Source: Pseudomonas frederiksbergensis
GTDB lineage: Bacteria > Pseudomonadota > Gammaproteobacteria > Pseudomonadales > Pseudomonadaceae
NCBI RefSeq assembly: GCF_001952935.1
Contig: NZ_CP018319.1
Coordinates: 4,546,001 to 4,610,000 of the forward strand
Direction: 5' to 3'
DNA length: 64,000 nt
Below, piece by piece: positions 56,090 through 64,000 of this stretch. The notes under the pieces are model-generated. The model did no database searches, was not told where the DNA came from, and saw nothing but the letters and a program-made list of their open reading frames with translations. Position 1 is the first letter of the stretch, and the number at the start of each line of letters is the position of its first letter. Made by a program: the position numbers and the translations under genes.

Positions 56090-57393
56090 TCGAACGTACC
56101 CTTGGCGAGTGGCTCGCCTACCTTGAGCAGTTGCACCCTTCGGCCATCGACATGGGCCTGGAGCGCTCGCAGCAGGTAGCGTCCCGCATGGGACTGGGCA
56201 AGCCGGCGCCTCGGGTGATCACGGTCACCGGCACCAACGGCAAAGGTTCTACCTGCGCATTCGTGGCTTCGTTGCTGCGGGCGCAGGGCCTGAACGTAGG
56301 TGTCTACAATTCTCCGCACCTGCTGCGTTATAACGAGCGGGTGCAGGTCAATGGCGTCGAAGCCACTGACGCCGAGCTGTGCGAAGCCTTTGCTGCGGTC
56401 GAGGCGGGTCGTGGCGATACTTCGCTGACGTACTTCGAAATGGGCACCTTGGCGGCGTTCTGGCTGTTTCAACACGCCAGTCTCGATGCGGTGGTGCTGG
56501 AAGTCGGGTTGGGCGGGCGTCTGGACACGGTCAATGTGGTCGACGCCGATATGGCGCTGGTCACCAGCATTGGTGTCGATCACGCGGACTATCTGGGCGA
56601 TACCCGAGAATCCGTCGCGTTCGAAAAGGCCGGCATCTTCCGCCAGAGCGCGCCTGCGCTGTGTGGCGACCTGAATCCTCCACAACCCCTGCTGGATAAA
56701 GCGCGCGAGCTCAATTGCCCGTTTTTCCTGCGTGGGCGCGATTTCGACCTCGGTATCACCGATCACAACTGGCAATGGCGCGGTCTTGACGCTCAAGGGC
56801 GTGCTGTCGAGCTGCATGATCTGCCGTTGCTCGATCTGCCGATGGAAAACGCCGCGCTGGCGTTGCAGGCTTACCTGTTGCTCGGGTTGCCGTGGGTGGA
56901 TGCGCAAATTATTGCTGCGCTGAAAGCCACTCGGGTGGTCGGTCGCCTCGATCGCCGTCAATTCGACTGGCAGGGCAAGCGTCTGAATTTGTTGCTGGAC
57001 GTGGGGCATAACCCCCATGCGGCAGAGTATCTGGCTCGTCGCCTGGCCAGCCGTCCACCGGCCGGCAAGCGTTTGGCAGTGTTCGGACTGTTGGCAGACA
57101 AGGATCTGGATGGTGTCGTCGGTGAATTGAGTGCTAGTGTCCAGCACTGGGCCGTCGCGCCGCTGGATTCGCCACGAGCACGCCCGGTTGCCGATTTGCA
57201 CGCAGCGTTGCATAACCTTGGCGCCTCGGTAACATCTTATGACAGCGTGGCCGCCGCCCTGGAAGGGCAGTGCGCGCTGGCGACGAGCGACGACGAGATT
57301 CTGTTGTTCGGATCATTTTATTGTGTCGCCGAGGCCCTAGAATGGCTGTCCCGGCGCTCCACGGAGGAAGCGGCAAATGGCATTGCTGGATAA
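56086..57393 (+). CDS. folC: Bifunctional dihydrofolate/folylpolyglutamate synthase
   Basis: A 435-residue Mur-ligase-type enzyme that adds glutamate to dihydropteroate and folate. P-loop [78 protein letters not shown] and the C-terminal domain [23 protein letters not shown] overlaps the accD stop, and its end overlaps the start of the SPOR gene by 17 bp. Confidence 0.95.
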   Translation: MIERTLGEWLAYLEQLHPSAIDMGLERSQQVASRMGLGKPAPRVITVTGTNGKGSTCAFVASLLRAQGLNVGVYNSPHLLRYNERVQVNGVEATDAELCEAFAAVEAGRGDTSLTYFEMGTLAAFWLFQHASLDAVVLEVGLGGRLDTVNVVDADMALVTSIGVDHADYLGDTRESVAFEKAGIFRQSAPALCGDLNPPQPLLDKARELNCPFFLRGRDFDLGITDHNWQWRGLDAQGRAVELHDLPLLDLPMENAALALQAYLLLGLPWVDAQIIAALKATRVVGRLDRRQFDWQGKRLNLLLDVGHNPHAAEYLARRLASRPPAGKRLAVFGLLADKDLDGVVGELSASVQHWAVAPLDSPRARPVADLHAALHNLGASVTSYDSVAAALEGQCALATSDDEILLFGSFYCVAEALEWLSRRSTEEAANGIAG

Positions 57394-58030
57394 GGCATAC
57401 AAACAGCGCATGGTCGGCGCCCTGGTTCTGGTGGCGCTGGCGGTGATTTTCCTGCCGATGCTGTTTTCCCGCCAGGATGAACAGCGTCAAGTGACGGTTG
57501 AAGCCCCGGCTGCGCCGCAAGCGCCTGCGGTGCCGCAAGTTCAGGTCGAGCCGGTGGTGGTGCCTGAACCGCAAGCGCTGCCTCAGGAACCTGTGCCGAG
57601 TGATGATGAAATCGCTCAGCAAGAAGCACCGTCGACAGCGATTGCCCCGAGCGTACCGGTGACGCCTGCGCCTGCCGCCAAACCGGTCGCGCCACCTCCG
57701 GCCAACAAACCAACGGTTGCACCTAGCCAGCCCATCACGGCTGCACCGGGCAAGCCGGACACGACTCAAAGCCGCGTCGATGCCAATGGCCTGTCGGTCA
57801 GTTGGTCGGTGCAACTGGCCAGCCTGTCGAGCCGTGCCAGTGCAGAAAGCCTGCAGAAATCCCTGCGCAGCCAGGGTTACAACGCCTACATTCGAACTGC
57901 CGACGGCAAGAATCGGGTGTTTGTCGGGCCGCTGATCGAGCGGGCAGAAGCCGATCGTCTGCGTGACTTGTTGAGCCGCCAGCAGAACCTCAAGGGTTTT
58001 GTGGTGCGTTTCCAGCCTGAGCGTGGTTAA
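57377..58030 (+). CDS. SPOR-domain membrane protein (DedD-like)
   Basis: A 217-residue bitopic protein: cytoplasmic start [22 protein letters not shown] at about 13-31, a Pro/Ala/Gln/Val-rich periplasmic linker (35-130) and a C-terminal SPOR domain (about 140-215; SWSVQLASLSSRASAESLQK, VFVGPLIERAEADRLRDLLS) that binds denuded peptidoglycan at the division septum. In E. coli DedD helps cell constriction. The folC-dedD-cvpA-purF order is the same as in E. coli. Start overlaps folC by 17 bp. Confidence 0.88.
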   Translation: MALLDKAYKQRMVGALVLVALAVIFLPMLFSRQDEQRQVTVEAPAAPQAPAVPQVQVEPVVVPEPQALPQEPVPSDDEIAQQEAPSTAIAPSVPVTPAPAAKPVAPPPANKPTVAPSQPITAAPGKPDTTQSRVDANGLSVSWSVQLASLSSRASAESLQKSLRSQGYNAYIRTADGKNRVFVGPLIERAEADRLRDLLSRQQNLKGFVVRFQPERG

Positions 58031-58128
58031 AACTATCGCCTCGATTTGAAATGCACTGACAATCGCAGCTTACCGATAGCCATGCGCTCTGCTAAAATGC
58101 GCCGCCTTATCCGTCTGTAGGCTGCACT

Positions 58129-58689
58129 GTGCCATTTACCTGGGTTGACTGGGCGATCGTTGCAATCGTCGCCATCTCCGCATTGATCAGTCTGAGCCGC
58201 GGCTTCGTCAAAGAAGCACTGTCGCTGGTGACCTGGATCATCGCAGGAGTCGTCGCCTGGATGTTCGGTGGTTCATTGTCCGAGTACCTCGCCGGATACA
58301 TCCAAACGCCGTCGGCCCGTGTGATCACGGGCTGTGCCATCATGTTTGTCGCCACGTTAATCGTAGGCGCGATGATCAATTATCTTATCGGCGAATTGGT
58401 TCGCGTCACCGGGCTATCCGGGACCGATCGATTCCTCGGCATGGCCTTCGGTGCTGCGCGTGGCGTGTTGCTGGTGGTCGTGGCGGTCGGGCTGTTGAGC
58501 CTGGGGCCGGTACAGCAGGACGGGTGGTGGCAAGAGTCACAGCTCGTGCCAAAATTTCTATTGGTTGCAGACTGGTCCAAAAACCTGATTCTCGGGTGGA
58601 GCAGTCAGTGGCTTGCCAGTGGTATCAGCGTACCCGCTGAGATACCGTTCAAGGAGCACCTCTTGCCGATGGCCAAAACGCCTCAGTGA
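58129..58689 (+). CDS. cvpA: CvpA family inner-membrane protein
   Basis: A 186-residue protein with about four membrane helices: WVDWAIVAIVAISALISLSR, VTWIIAGVVAWMFGG, VITGCAIMFVATLIVGAMIN and [17 protein letters not shown]. In E. coli needed for colicin V production and, through purF, for biofilm; the molecular role is unclear. Start GTG at 58129; TGTAGGCT may serve as RBS. Directly upstream of purF. Confidence 0.93.
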   Translation: MPFTWVDWAIVAIVAISALISLSRGFVKEALSLVTWIIAGVVAWMFGGSLSEYLAGYIQTPSARVITGCAIMFVATLIVGAMINYLIGELVRVTGLSGTDRFLGMAFGAARGVLLVVVAVGLLSLGPVQQDGWWQESQLVPKFLLVADWSKNLILGWSSQWLASGISVPAEIPFKEHLLPMAKTPQ

Positions 58690-58730
58690 GTTGTGTTCAG
58701 TTCAGATCCATTAAGTAGGGGTTGCGTCGC

Positions 58731-60236
58731 ATGTGTGGCATCGTCGGTATCGTCGGTAAGTCGAACGTCAATCAGGCGCTGTATGACGCGCTAACCGTCC
58801 TCCAGCACCGCGGCCAGGACGCTGCCGGTATCGTGACCAGCCATGATGGCCGGTTATTCCTGCGCAAGGACAATGGCCTGGTGCGTGACGTGTTCCATCA
58901 GCGTCACATGCAGCGCCTGGTCGGCCACATGGGCATTGGCCATGTGCGTTACCCGACCGCGGGCAGTTCGACTTCGGCCGAAGCCCAACCGTTTTACGTC
59001 AACTCGCCTTACGGCATCACTCTGGCGCACAACGGTAACCTGACCAACGTTGAACAGCTGGCCAAGGAGATTTACGAATCTGACCTGCGCCACGTCAACA
59101 CCAATTCCGATTCGGAAGTGCTGCTCAACGTGTTCGCGCACGAACTGGCCCAGCGCGGCAAGTTGCAGCCAACCGAAGAAGACGTGTTCGCCGCTGTAAC
59201 TGACGTGCACAACCGTTGCGTCGGTGGTTACGCGGTTGTAGCGATGGTGACCGGTTACGGCATCGTCGGTTTCCGCGACCCGCACGGCATCCGTCCGATC
59301 GTCTTCGGTCAGCGTCACACCGACGAAGGCGTCGAGTACATGATCGCCTCCGAAAGCGTTTCGCTGGACGTGCTCGGTTTCACCCTGATTCGCGACCTGG
59401 CACCGGGCGAAGCGGTCTACATCACTGAAGACGGCAAGCTGCACACCCGTCAGTGCGCGACCAACCCGTCCCTGACCCCGTGCATCTTTGAACACGTTTA
59501 TCTGGCGCGTCCGGACTCGATCATCGACGGCGTGTCGGTCTATAAGGCACGTCTGCGCATGGGTGAGAAACTCGCCGAGAAGATTCTGCGCGAGCGTCCG
59601 GATCACGACATCGACGTGGTCATCCCGATTCCGGACACCAGCCGCACCGCGGCCCTGGAGTTGGCGAACCACTTGGGCGTCAAGTTCCGCGAAGGCTTCG
59701 TGAAGAACCGCTACATCGGCCGGACCTTCATCATGCCGGGCCAGGCTGCACGGAAAAAATCCGTACGCCAGAAGCTCAACGCCATCGAGCTGGAATTCCG
59801 CGGCAAGAACGTGATGCTGGTGGACGACTCCATCGTTCGTGGCACCACCTGCAAGCAGATCATCCAGATGGCCCGCGAAGCCGGCGCCAAGAACGTCTAT
59901 TTCTGCTCCGCGGCACCGGCCGTTCGTTATCCGAACGTCTACGGCATCGACATGCCGAGCGCTCACGAGTTGATCGCGCACAACCGTTCGACCCAGGACG
60001 TGGCTGATCTGATCGGCGCTGACTGGTTGATCTATCAGGACTTGCCTGACTTGATCGAAGCGGTCGGTGGCGGCAAGATCAAGATCGAGAAGTTCGATTG
60101 CGCGGTGTTCGACGGCCAGTACGTCACCGGCGACGTCGACGAGGCTTACCTGAACAAGATCGAGCAGGCACGTAATGATGCCTCCAAGGTCAAGACGCAG
60201 GCAGTCAGTGCGATCATTGATCTGTATAACAACTGA
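58731..60236 (+). CDS. purF: Amidophosphoribosyltransferase
   Basis: A 501-residue enzyme that transfers glutamine nitrogen to PRPP, the first committed step of purine synthesis. N-terminal Ntn glutaminase with Cys2 as nucleophile ([15 protein letters not shown]; no propeptide), [21 protein letters not shown] and AHNGNLTN; C-terminal phosphoribosyltransferase with the PRPP loop [19 protein letters not shown]. Start ATG 58731 is required by Cys2, and the upstream in-frame codon at 58722 is not used. Ends in a terminator. Confidence 0.97.
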   Translation: MCGIVGIVGKSNVNQALYDALTVLQHRGQDAAGIVTSHDGRLFLRKDNGLVRDVFHQRHMQRLVGHMGIGHVRYPTAGSSTSAEAQPFYVNSPYGITLAHNGNLTNVEQLAKEIYESDLRHVNTNSDSEVLLNVFAHELAQRGKLQPTEEDVFAAVTDVHNRCVGGYAVVAMVTGYGIVGFRDPHGIRPIVFGQRHTDEGVEYMIASESVSLDVLGFTLIRDLAPGEAVYITEDGKLHTRQCATNPSLTPCIFEHVYLARPDSIIDGVSVYKARLRMGEKLAEKILRERPDHDIDVVIPIPDTSRTAALELANHLGVKFREGFVKNRYIGRTFIMPGQAARKKSVRQKLNAIELEFRGKNVMLVDDSIVRGTTCKQIIQMAREAGAKNVYFCSAAPAVRYPNVYGIDMPSAHELIAHNRSTQDVADLIGADWLIYQDLPDLIEAVGGGKIKIEKFDCAVFDGQYVTGDVDEAYLNKIEQARNDASKVKTQAVSAIIDLYNN

Positions 60237-60242
60237 GTAACT

Positions 60243-60266
60243 ACCGGCCCTGAGGGGCCGGTTTTG
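60243..60266 (+). terminator. Terminator after purF
   Basis: ACCGGCCC, TGA loop, GGGGCCGGTTTT (stem of about 8 bp with short T-run). Confidence 0.7.
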
Positions 60267-60301
60267 TATCTACTAAAAAGAGCAAGGCAAGGAGTGACAG
60301 C

Positions 60302-61513
60302 ATGAGTCAGGATTGGGATGCCGGTCGGCTGGACAGCGACCTCGAAGGCGTAGCGTTCGATACCCTGGCCGTACGCGCCGGTCAGCACCGCACGCCGGAA
60401 GGCGAACACGGTGATCCGATGTTCTTCACTTCCAGCTACGTATTCCGTACTGCAGCCGACGCGGCCGCACGTTTTGCCGGTGAAGTGCCGGGCAACGTTT
60501 ACTCGCGCTACACCAACCCGACCGTGCGTGCGTTCGAAGAGCGCATTGCCGCGCTGGAAAGCGCCGAGCAAGCCGTGGCCACGGCGACCGGCATGGCCGC
60601 GATCATGGCGGTGGTGATGAGCCTGTGCAGTGCCGGCGATCACGTGCTGGTATCGCGCAGCGTGTTCGGTTCGACCATCAGCCTGTTCGAGAAGTACTTC
60701 AAGCGCTTTGGCATTGAAGTCGATTACGTGCCTCTGGCGGATTTGTCCGGCTGGGATGCGGCGATCAAGGCCAACACTAAATTGCTGTTCGTCGAATCGC
60801 CCTCCAACCCGCTGGCGGAGTTGGTGGACATCGCCGAGCTGTCGAAAATCGCTCATGCCAAAGGCACGATGCTGGTGGTCGACAACTGCTTCTGCACCCC
60901 GGCATTGCAGCAGCCGCTGAAGTTGGGCGCGGACATCGTCGTGCACTCGGCGACCAAGTTCATCGACGGCCAGGGCCGTTGCATGGGCGGTGTTGTGGCC
61001 GGTCGCAGCGAACAGATGAAAGAAGTCGTCGGTTTCCTGCGCACTGCCGGGCCGACCCTGAGCCCGTTCAACGCCTGGATCTTCCTCAAGGGCCTGGAAA
61101 CACTGAGCCTGCGCATGAAGGCTCACTGTGCCAATGCCCAGCAACTGGCCGAATGGCTGGAGCAGCAGGAGGGCATCGAAAAAGTCCATTACGCCGGTCT
61201 CAAAAGCCATCCGCAGCACGAGTTGGCCCTGCGTCAGCAGAAAGGCTTCGGTGCGGTCGTGAGTTTCGAGGTCAAGGGCGGCAAAGAGGGCGCCTGGCGC
61301 TTTATCGATGCGACCCGCTTGATTTCCATCACCGCCAACCTCGGTGACAGCAAAACCACCATTACCCACCCAAGCACCACCTCTCACGGCCGTCTGGCGC
61401 CGCAAGAGCGTGAAGCCGCGGGCATTCGTGACAGCCTGATCCGCATCGCGGTCGGTCTGGAAGACGTGGCCGACCTGCAAGCCGATCTGGCGCGCGGGTT
61501 GGCTGCCTTGTGA
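60302..61513 (+). CDS. metZ: O-succinylhomoserine sulfhydrylase
   Basis: A 403-residue PLP enzyme of the Cys/Met-metabolism family that makes homocysteine directly from O-succinylhomoserine and sulfide; pseudomonads use it in place of the MetB/MetC route. Seen: [79 protein letters not shown] and [20 protein letters not shown] with the PLP Lys. ATG 60302 follows GGAGTGAC. Four-base GTGA overlap with the next gene. Confidence 0.95.
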   Translation: MSQDWDAGRLDSDLEGVAFDTLAVRAGQHRTPEGEHGDPMFFTSSYVFRTAADAAARFAGEVPGNVYSRYTNPTVRAFEERIAALESAEQAVATATGMAAIMAVVMSLCSAGDHVLVSRSVFGSTISLFEKYFKRFGIEVDYVPLADLSGWDAAIKANTKLLFVESPSNPLAELVDIAELSKIAHAKGTMLVVDNCFCTPALQQPLKLGADIVVHSATKFIDGQGRCMGGVVAGRSEQMKEVVGFLRTAGPTLSPFNAWIFLKGLETLSLRMKAHCANAQQLAEWLEQQEGIEKVHYAGLKSHPQHELALRQQKGFGAVVSFEVKGGKEGAWRFIDATRLISITANLGDSKTTITHPSTTSHGRLAPQEREAAGIRDSLIRIAVGLEDVADLQADLARGLAAL

Positions 61514-62286
61514 TCGAGTTGTCCGCGCCGGGTACTGGCACCAATGGCCGCGTTGCACTGGTCACGGGTGCTGCGCGGGGCATAGGTCTGGGGATCTCGG
61601 CCTGGCTGATCAGCGAAGGCTGGCAGGTGGTGCTGACTGATCTTGATCGAGTGCGCGGTTCGAAAGTGGCGAAGGTGCTCGGCGACAATGCCTGGTTCAT
61701 CGCCATGGACGTCTCGAACGAAGGGCAGGTGGCATTGGGCGTCGCGGAGGTGCTGGGGCAGTTTGGGCGTCTGGATGCGCTGGTGTGCAACGCGGCGGTT
61801 GCCGATCCGCACAACATCACCCTTGAAAGCCTCGATCTGGCGTACTGGAATCGGGTGCTGGCGGTGAATCTCAGTGGGCCGATGCTGTTGGCCAAGCACT
61901 GTGCGCCGTATCTGCGCGCTCACAGCGGCGCGATCGTCAACCTGGCCTCGACCCGCGCCGGGCAGTCGGAACCCGACACCGAGGCTTACGCGGCGAGCAA
62001 GGGCGGCCTGTTGGCCTTGACTCATGCCTTGGCCATCAGCCTCGGGCCGGAAATTCGCGTCAATGCGGTCAGCCCCGGCTGGATCGATGCGCGAGATCCC
62101 TCTGCGCGCCGTGCCGAACCTCTGACCGATGCTGATCATGCCCAGCATCCGGCGGGCAGGGTAGGGACGGTCGAGGACGTGGCGGCGATGGTCGCCTGGC
62201 TGTTGTCGAAGAACGCCGGTTTCGTCACGGGCCAGGAGTTCGTGGTCGATGGCGGCATGACCAAGAAGATGATTTACAGCGAGTAA
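61510..62286 (+). CDS. Short-chain dehydrogenase/reductase coupled to metZ
   Basis: A 258-residue Rossmann oxidoreductase. Cofactor loop [29 protein letters not shown] (NNAG-type) motif; Ser-Tyr-Lys of the active site in [32 protein letters not shown]. Asp after the second strand (TDLDRVRG) points to NAD(H). Substrate unknown. GTG start overlaps the metZ stop (GTGA), so it is translated with metZ; this neighbourhood is kept in P. aeruginosa, but no link to methionine synthesis is known to me. Confidence 0.87.
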   Translation: MIELSAPGTGTNGRVALVTGAARGIGLGISAWLISEGWQVVLTDLDRVRGSKVAKVLGDNAWFIAMDVSNEGQVALGVAEVLGQFGRLDALVCNAAVADPHNITLESLDLAYWNRVLAVNLSGPMLLAKHCAPYLRAHSGAIVNLASTRAGQSEPDTEAYAASKGGLLALTHALAISLGPEIRVNAVSPGWIDARDPSARRAEPLTDADHAQHPAGRVGTVEDVAAMVAWLLSKNAGFVTGQEFVVDGGMTKKMIYSE

Positions 62287-62394
62287 TTCGGGCAGGGGCC
62301 GCGACAGCGGCGTCTTGAGGTTGCAGACCGCCATTGGCAGCGCTGCGGGAAATGACATGATTTTGTCTTTTTCAGAAAAACTTCAAGCGGGGTA

Positions 62395-62423
62395 TTGACT
62401 TAGCTTCGGTACCTGCGTAAATT
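62395..62423 (+). promoter_or_regulatory. Promoter of the tRNA-Val/Asp/Asp cluster
   Basis: TTGACT, 17 bp, TAAATT, followed by a CG-rich segment, about 23 bp before the tRNA-Val. Confidence 0.7.
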
Positions 62424-62445
62424 TCGCGGCCTCGGAGATGCAAAC

Positions 62446-62521
62446 GGGTGATTAGCTCAGCTGGGAGAGCGTCTGCCTTACAAGCAGAATGTCGGCGGTT
62501 CGATCCCGTCATCACCCACCA
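62446..62521 (+). tRNA. tRNA-Val (TAC)
   Basis: 76 nt with encoded CCA; acceptor GGGTGAT/ATCACCC, anticodon stem TCTGC/GCAGA with loop CTTACAA, anticodon TAC. Confidence 0.97.
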
Positions 62522-62576
62522 CTTCCGAGAGTCTTGCGAAAGCAAGATGGAAGCTTTTAAAAGCCTCCACCGACGC

Positions 62577-62653
62577 GCAGCGGTAGTTCAGTCGGTTAGA
62601 ATACCGGCCTGTCACGCCGGGGGTCGCGGGTTCGAGTCCCGTCCGCTGCGCCA
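62577..62653 (+). tRNA. tRNA-Asp (GTC), first copy
   Basis: 77 nt with encoded CCA; acceptor GCAGCGG/CCGCTGC, anticodon stem CCGGC/GCCGG with loop CTGTCAC, anticodon GTC. Confidence 0.96.
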
Positions 62654-62746
62654 TATTTTCCGAGTCAGGGTTTATTCTGGTTCGAGATTGAAAGCCTCGA
62701 AGCTTTCAGTCAGACGAGTTACTTGGACGCAAGTCCAAAGCGATAC

Positions 62747-62823
62747 GCAGCGGTAGTTCAGTCGGTTAGAATACCGGCCTGTCACGCCGGGGGTCGCGGG
62801 TTCGAGTCCCGTCCGCTGCGCCA
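62747..62823 (+). tRNA. tRNA-Asp (GTC), second copy
   Basis: Identical to the first tRNA-Asp over all 77 nt. The spacers before the two copies differ, unlike the Ala/Glu cassette. Confidence 0.96.
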
Positions 62824-62905
62824 TATCTGCCTCAAGGCCCACTGAACGCCTTGGAGCTACGAAGAAAGCTGCTGGTAAAGCCAGTGCCTACTTCGAGTCG
62901 ATAGC

Positions 62906-62937
62906 AAAGACCCTGGTCGAAAGACCGGGGTTTTTTG
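62906..62937 (+). terminator. Terminator after the tRNA-Asp gene
   Basis: AAAGACCCTGGTC, GAAA loop, GACCGGGGTTTTTT (one G-T pair). Confidence 0.85.
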
Positions 62938-63215
62938 TGCCTGCGATTTGGCTTTTCTCCTTGTCTTCGCAACCAAGGGCATTTGAATCTGCCAGCCAAA
63001 TGCCGCCGCGTGTCTGATTCTTCCTCCTCTCGACGATATCCCGCCATAACGCCCAGCCCTGACTAACCGGTGGCTGCGTGGCAGAAACCCCTGTCTTTCA
63101 TTCGCGGAGTCAAATTTTTCCTGAGGGCAAAACGCATAAAGCGCTTGGTTTGAAGTATCAACACTAATTAGAATGAGTCGCATTTAAAATATTTCTTCGC
63201 GCAGGGTTCCTTTAG
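62938..63215. other. Intergenic region before the ECF sigma gene
   Basis: 278 bp between the tRNA terminator and the sigma factor gene. A candidate Fur box lies near its end; I see no other gene, RNA or repeat in it, and reverse-strand frames here have unconvincing composition. Confidence 0.45.
63163..63186. promoter_or_regulatory. Candidate Fur box before the ECF sigma gene
   Basis: ACTAATTAGAATGAGTCGCA then TTTA: an imperfect match to the Fur consensus (GATAATGATAATCATTATC; AAT/ATT half-sites around AATGAGTCGCATT), 30 bp before the start of a FecI-type gene, where Fur control is usual. Confidence 0.35.
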
Positions 63216-63725
63216 ATGAGTGATGCAGCGATGCCGGCGGCGCAAACCTTTCACGACCTGTACCGCGACCATCGTGGCTGGCTCGAAAGCTGGTTGAGTC
63301 GACGCATGAGCAATGGCCATGATGCGGCGGATTTGAGCCAGGACACGTTCGTGCGTTTACTCGCCAGCTCCCAACACATCGCTGATCTGAAAGAACCTCG
63401 CGCCTATCTGGCGACCGTCGGCAAGCGACTGCTCACCAACTTCTATAAGCGTCGCAGCCTGGAACAGGCCTACCTCAGTGCGCTGGCGCTGCTGCCTGAG
63501 GACTGCGTGCCGTCTCCCGAGCAACGCTGGTTGCTGCTGGAAACCCTGCAAGCCCTGGATGAGTTGCTCGATGGATTGCCGACCGCGGTGCGACGAGCGT
63601 TTCTCTGGAGCCAGTTGGAGGGTTTGGGTTATCACGAGATTGCTGAACGCCTGCAAGTCTCGGAGCGCACAATCAAGCGCTACATGGCGCAAGCCTATGA
63701 GCATTGCCTGCTGGTGGAATTGTGA
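63216..63725 (+). CDS. FecI-type ECF sigma factor
   Basis: A 169-residue sigma-70 family factor of the iron-starvation group. Region 2 (about 10-80): FHDLYRDHRGWLESWLSRRM, DAADLSQDTFVRLLAS, EPRAYLATVGKRLLTNFYKR. Region 4 (about 105-165): LLETLQALDELLDGLPTAVR and LEGLGYHEIAERLQVSERTI followed by KRYMAQAYEHCL. It is followed by an overlapping FecR-type gene (GTGA), so this is a surface-signalling pair that normally controls a TonB-dependent siderophore receptor; the receptor gene would lie past the window edge. Confidence 0.92.
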   Translation: MSDAAMPAAQTFHDLYRDHRGWLESWLSRRMSNGHDAADLSQDTFVRLLASSQHIADLKEPRAYLATVGKRLLTNFYKRRSLEQAYLSALALLPEDCVPSPEQRWLLLETLQALDELLDGLPTAVRRAFLWSQLEGLGYHEIAERLQVSERTIKRYMAQAYEHCLLVEL

Positions 63726-64000
63726 TCGGTTCGCCACCTTCGGCTGAAGCCCGGCAAGTCGTGCGGGCTGCCGCTCAATGGCTGGCACTCATGGAATCAG
63801 GCGCCGCCAACGAGCGCGATCGCGCCAATCTCCAGCACTGGCGTGACAGCCACCCTAGTCACGAACAAGCCTGGCAGAAAGCCCAACTCTTGCGTCAACG
63901 CTTTGCCGACCTGCCGTCGGCACTGGCCATGGCCAGCCTGGATCGGCCGCAGACGAGTCGGCGCACGGTGCTCAAGCGCGCCGTGGGGGCGGTGGCGCTG
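63722..64000 (+). CDS. FecR-type anti-sigma factor, 3' end cut by the window
   Basis: The first 93 codons of a FecR-like sigma regulator. GTG at 63722 overlaps the sigma factor's TGA. The N-terminal cytoplasmic part has the DUF4880 helix (EARQVVRAAAQWLALMESGA and RANLQHWRDSHPSHEQAWQK, with conserved Trp residues), and the sequence runs out at TVLKRAVGAVAL, the start of the membrane helix. The periplasmic signalling domain is beyond the window. Confidence 0.88.
   Translation, partial: MIGSPPSAEARQVVRAAAQWLALMESGAANERDRANLQHWRDSHPSHEQAWQKAQLLRQRFADLPSALAMASLDRPQTSRRTVLKRAVGAVAL

Noticed and set aside
62832-63183. Minus-strand frames after the tRNA-Asp genes
   Set aside because: They run through the tRNA terminator, have no RBS and resemble chance translation of intergenic DNA.

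Overview
The window is a stretch of chromosome from a Pseudomonas of the P. fluorescens group. This is inferred from protein similarity to known Pseudomonas families, from gene order (queF ... mlaA-rssB-rssC-tal-dusA; aminotransferase-uvrB-gltX; leuCD-leuB-asd-usg-fimV-truA-trpF-accD-folC-cvpA-purF-metZ), and from fluorescens-type REP hairpins (GTGGGAGCGRGCYTGCTCGCGA-like) between genes. Most of it is conserved core genome. The accessory parts are about 7.3-22 kb and the FecI/FecR-type pair at the right edge.

Layout. 1-7 kb: the 3' part of queF, a DUF4404 gene, a HAD-like protein that has lost its catalytic aspartates, mlaA, the rssB-rssC stress-signalling pair, tal and dusA. 7-14.3 kb: a cupin gene, a PheC-like periplasmic protein, and a copper-tolerance block on the minus strand (copA-copB-copC-copD, a Met-rich periplasmic protein, and a small HMA metal-binding protein behind a perfect CueR-type palindrome). 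14.3-19.7 kb: two divergent L,D-transpeptidases, a lipopolysaccharide-core-like protein and a GGDEF diguanylate cyclase with a TTG start. 19.8-26.7 kb: a DUF1254 protein, a Gly-rich secreted protein, a CHASE4-PAS-GGDEF-EAL protein, xthA-type exonuclease, arylamine N-acetyltransferase and an unknown. 27-35.5 kb: a purine permease, tRNA-Asn, two small unknowns, an aromatic aminotransferase, uvrB, gltX and a tandemly duplicated tRNA-Ala/tRNA-Glu cassette. 35.6-42.6 kb: a TetR regulator with hydrolase and thioesterase, dusC, ibpA with a heat-shock promoter and RNA thermometer, and a five-PAS GGDEF-EAL protein. 42.6-50.2 kb: a LysR regulator divergent from the leucine genes leuC, leuD, (methyltransferase), leuB, then asd and an asd paralogue without the catalytic Cys. 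50.4-62.3 kb: fimV, truA, trpF, accD, folC, a SPOR protein, cvpA, purF, metZ and an SDR. 62.4-64 kb: tRNA-Val, two identical tRNA-Asp, an ECF sigma factor and the start of its FecR-type partner.

How the genes work together: three c-di-GMP enzymes, all with intact GGDEF motifs and RxxD inhibitory sites, lie in this window. Copper handling is covered in the periplasm and outer membrane (CopA-D, Met-rich protein) plus a cytosolic-type chaperone, but no CopRS, CueR or copper ATPase is present here, so regulators must act from elsewhere. The leucine, methionine, tryptophan, purine, folate and fatty-acid genes are the familiar Pseudomonas housekeeping run. I do not see a clearly new multi-gene system, CRISPR array, prophage or insertion sequence. 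The more unusual items are the dead HAD protein, the catalytically dead Asd paralogue, the Cys-rich tail of the HMA protein, the lipobox-less MlaA, the tRNA cassette duplication and a possible leader peptide.
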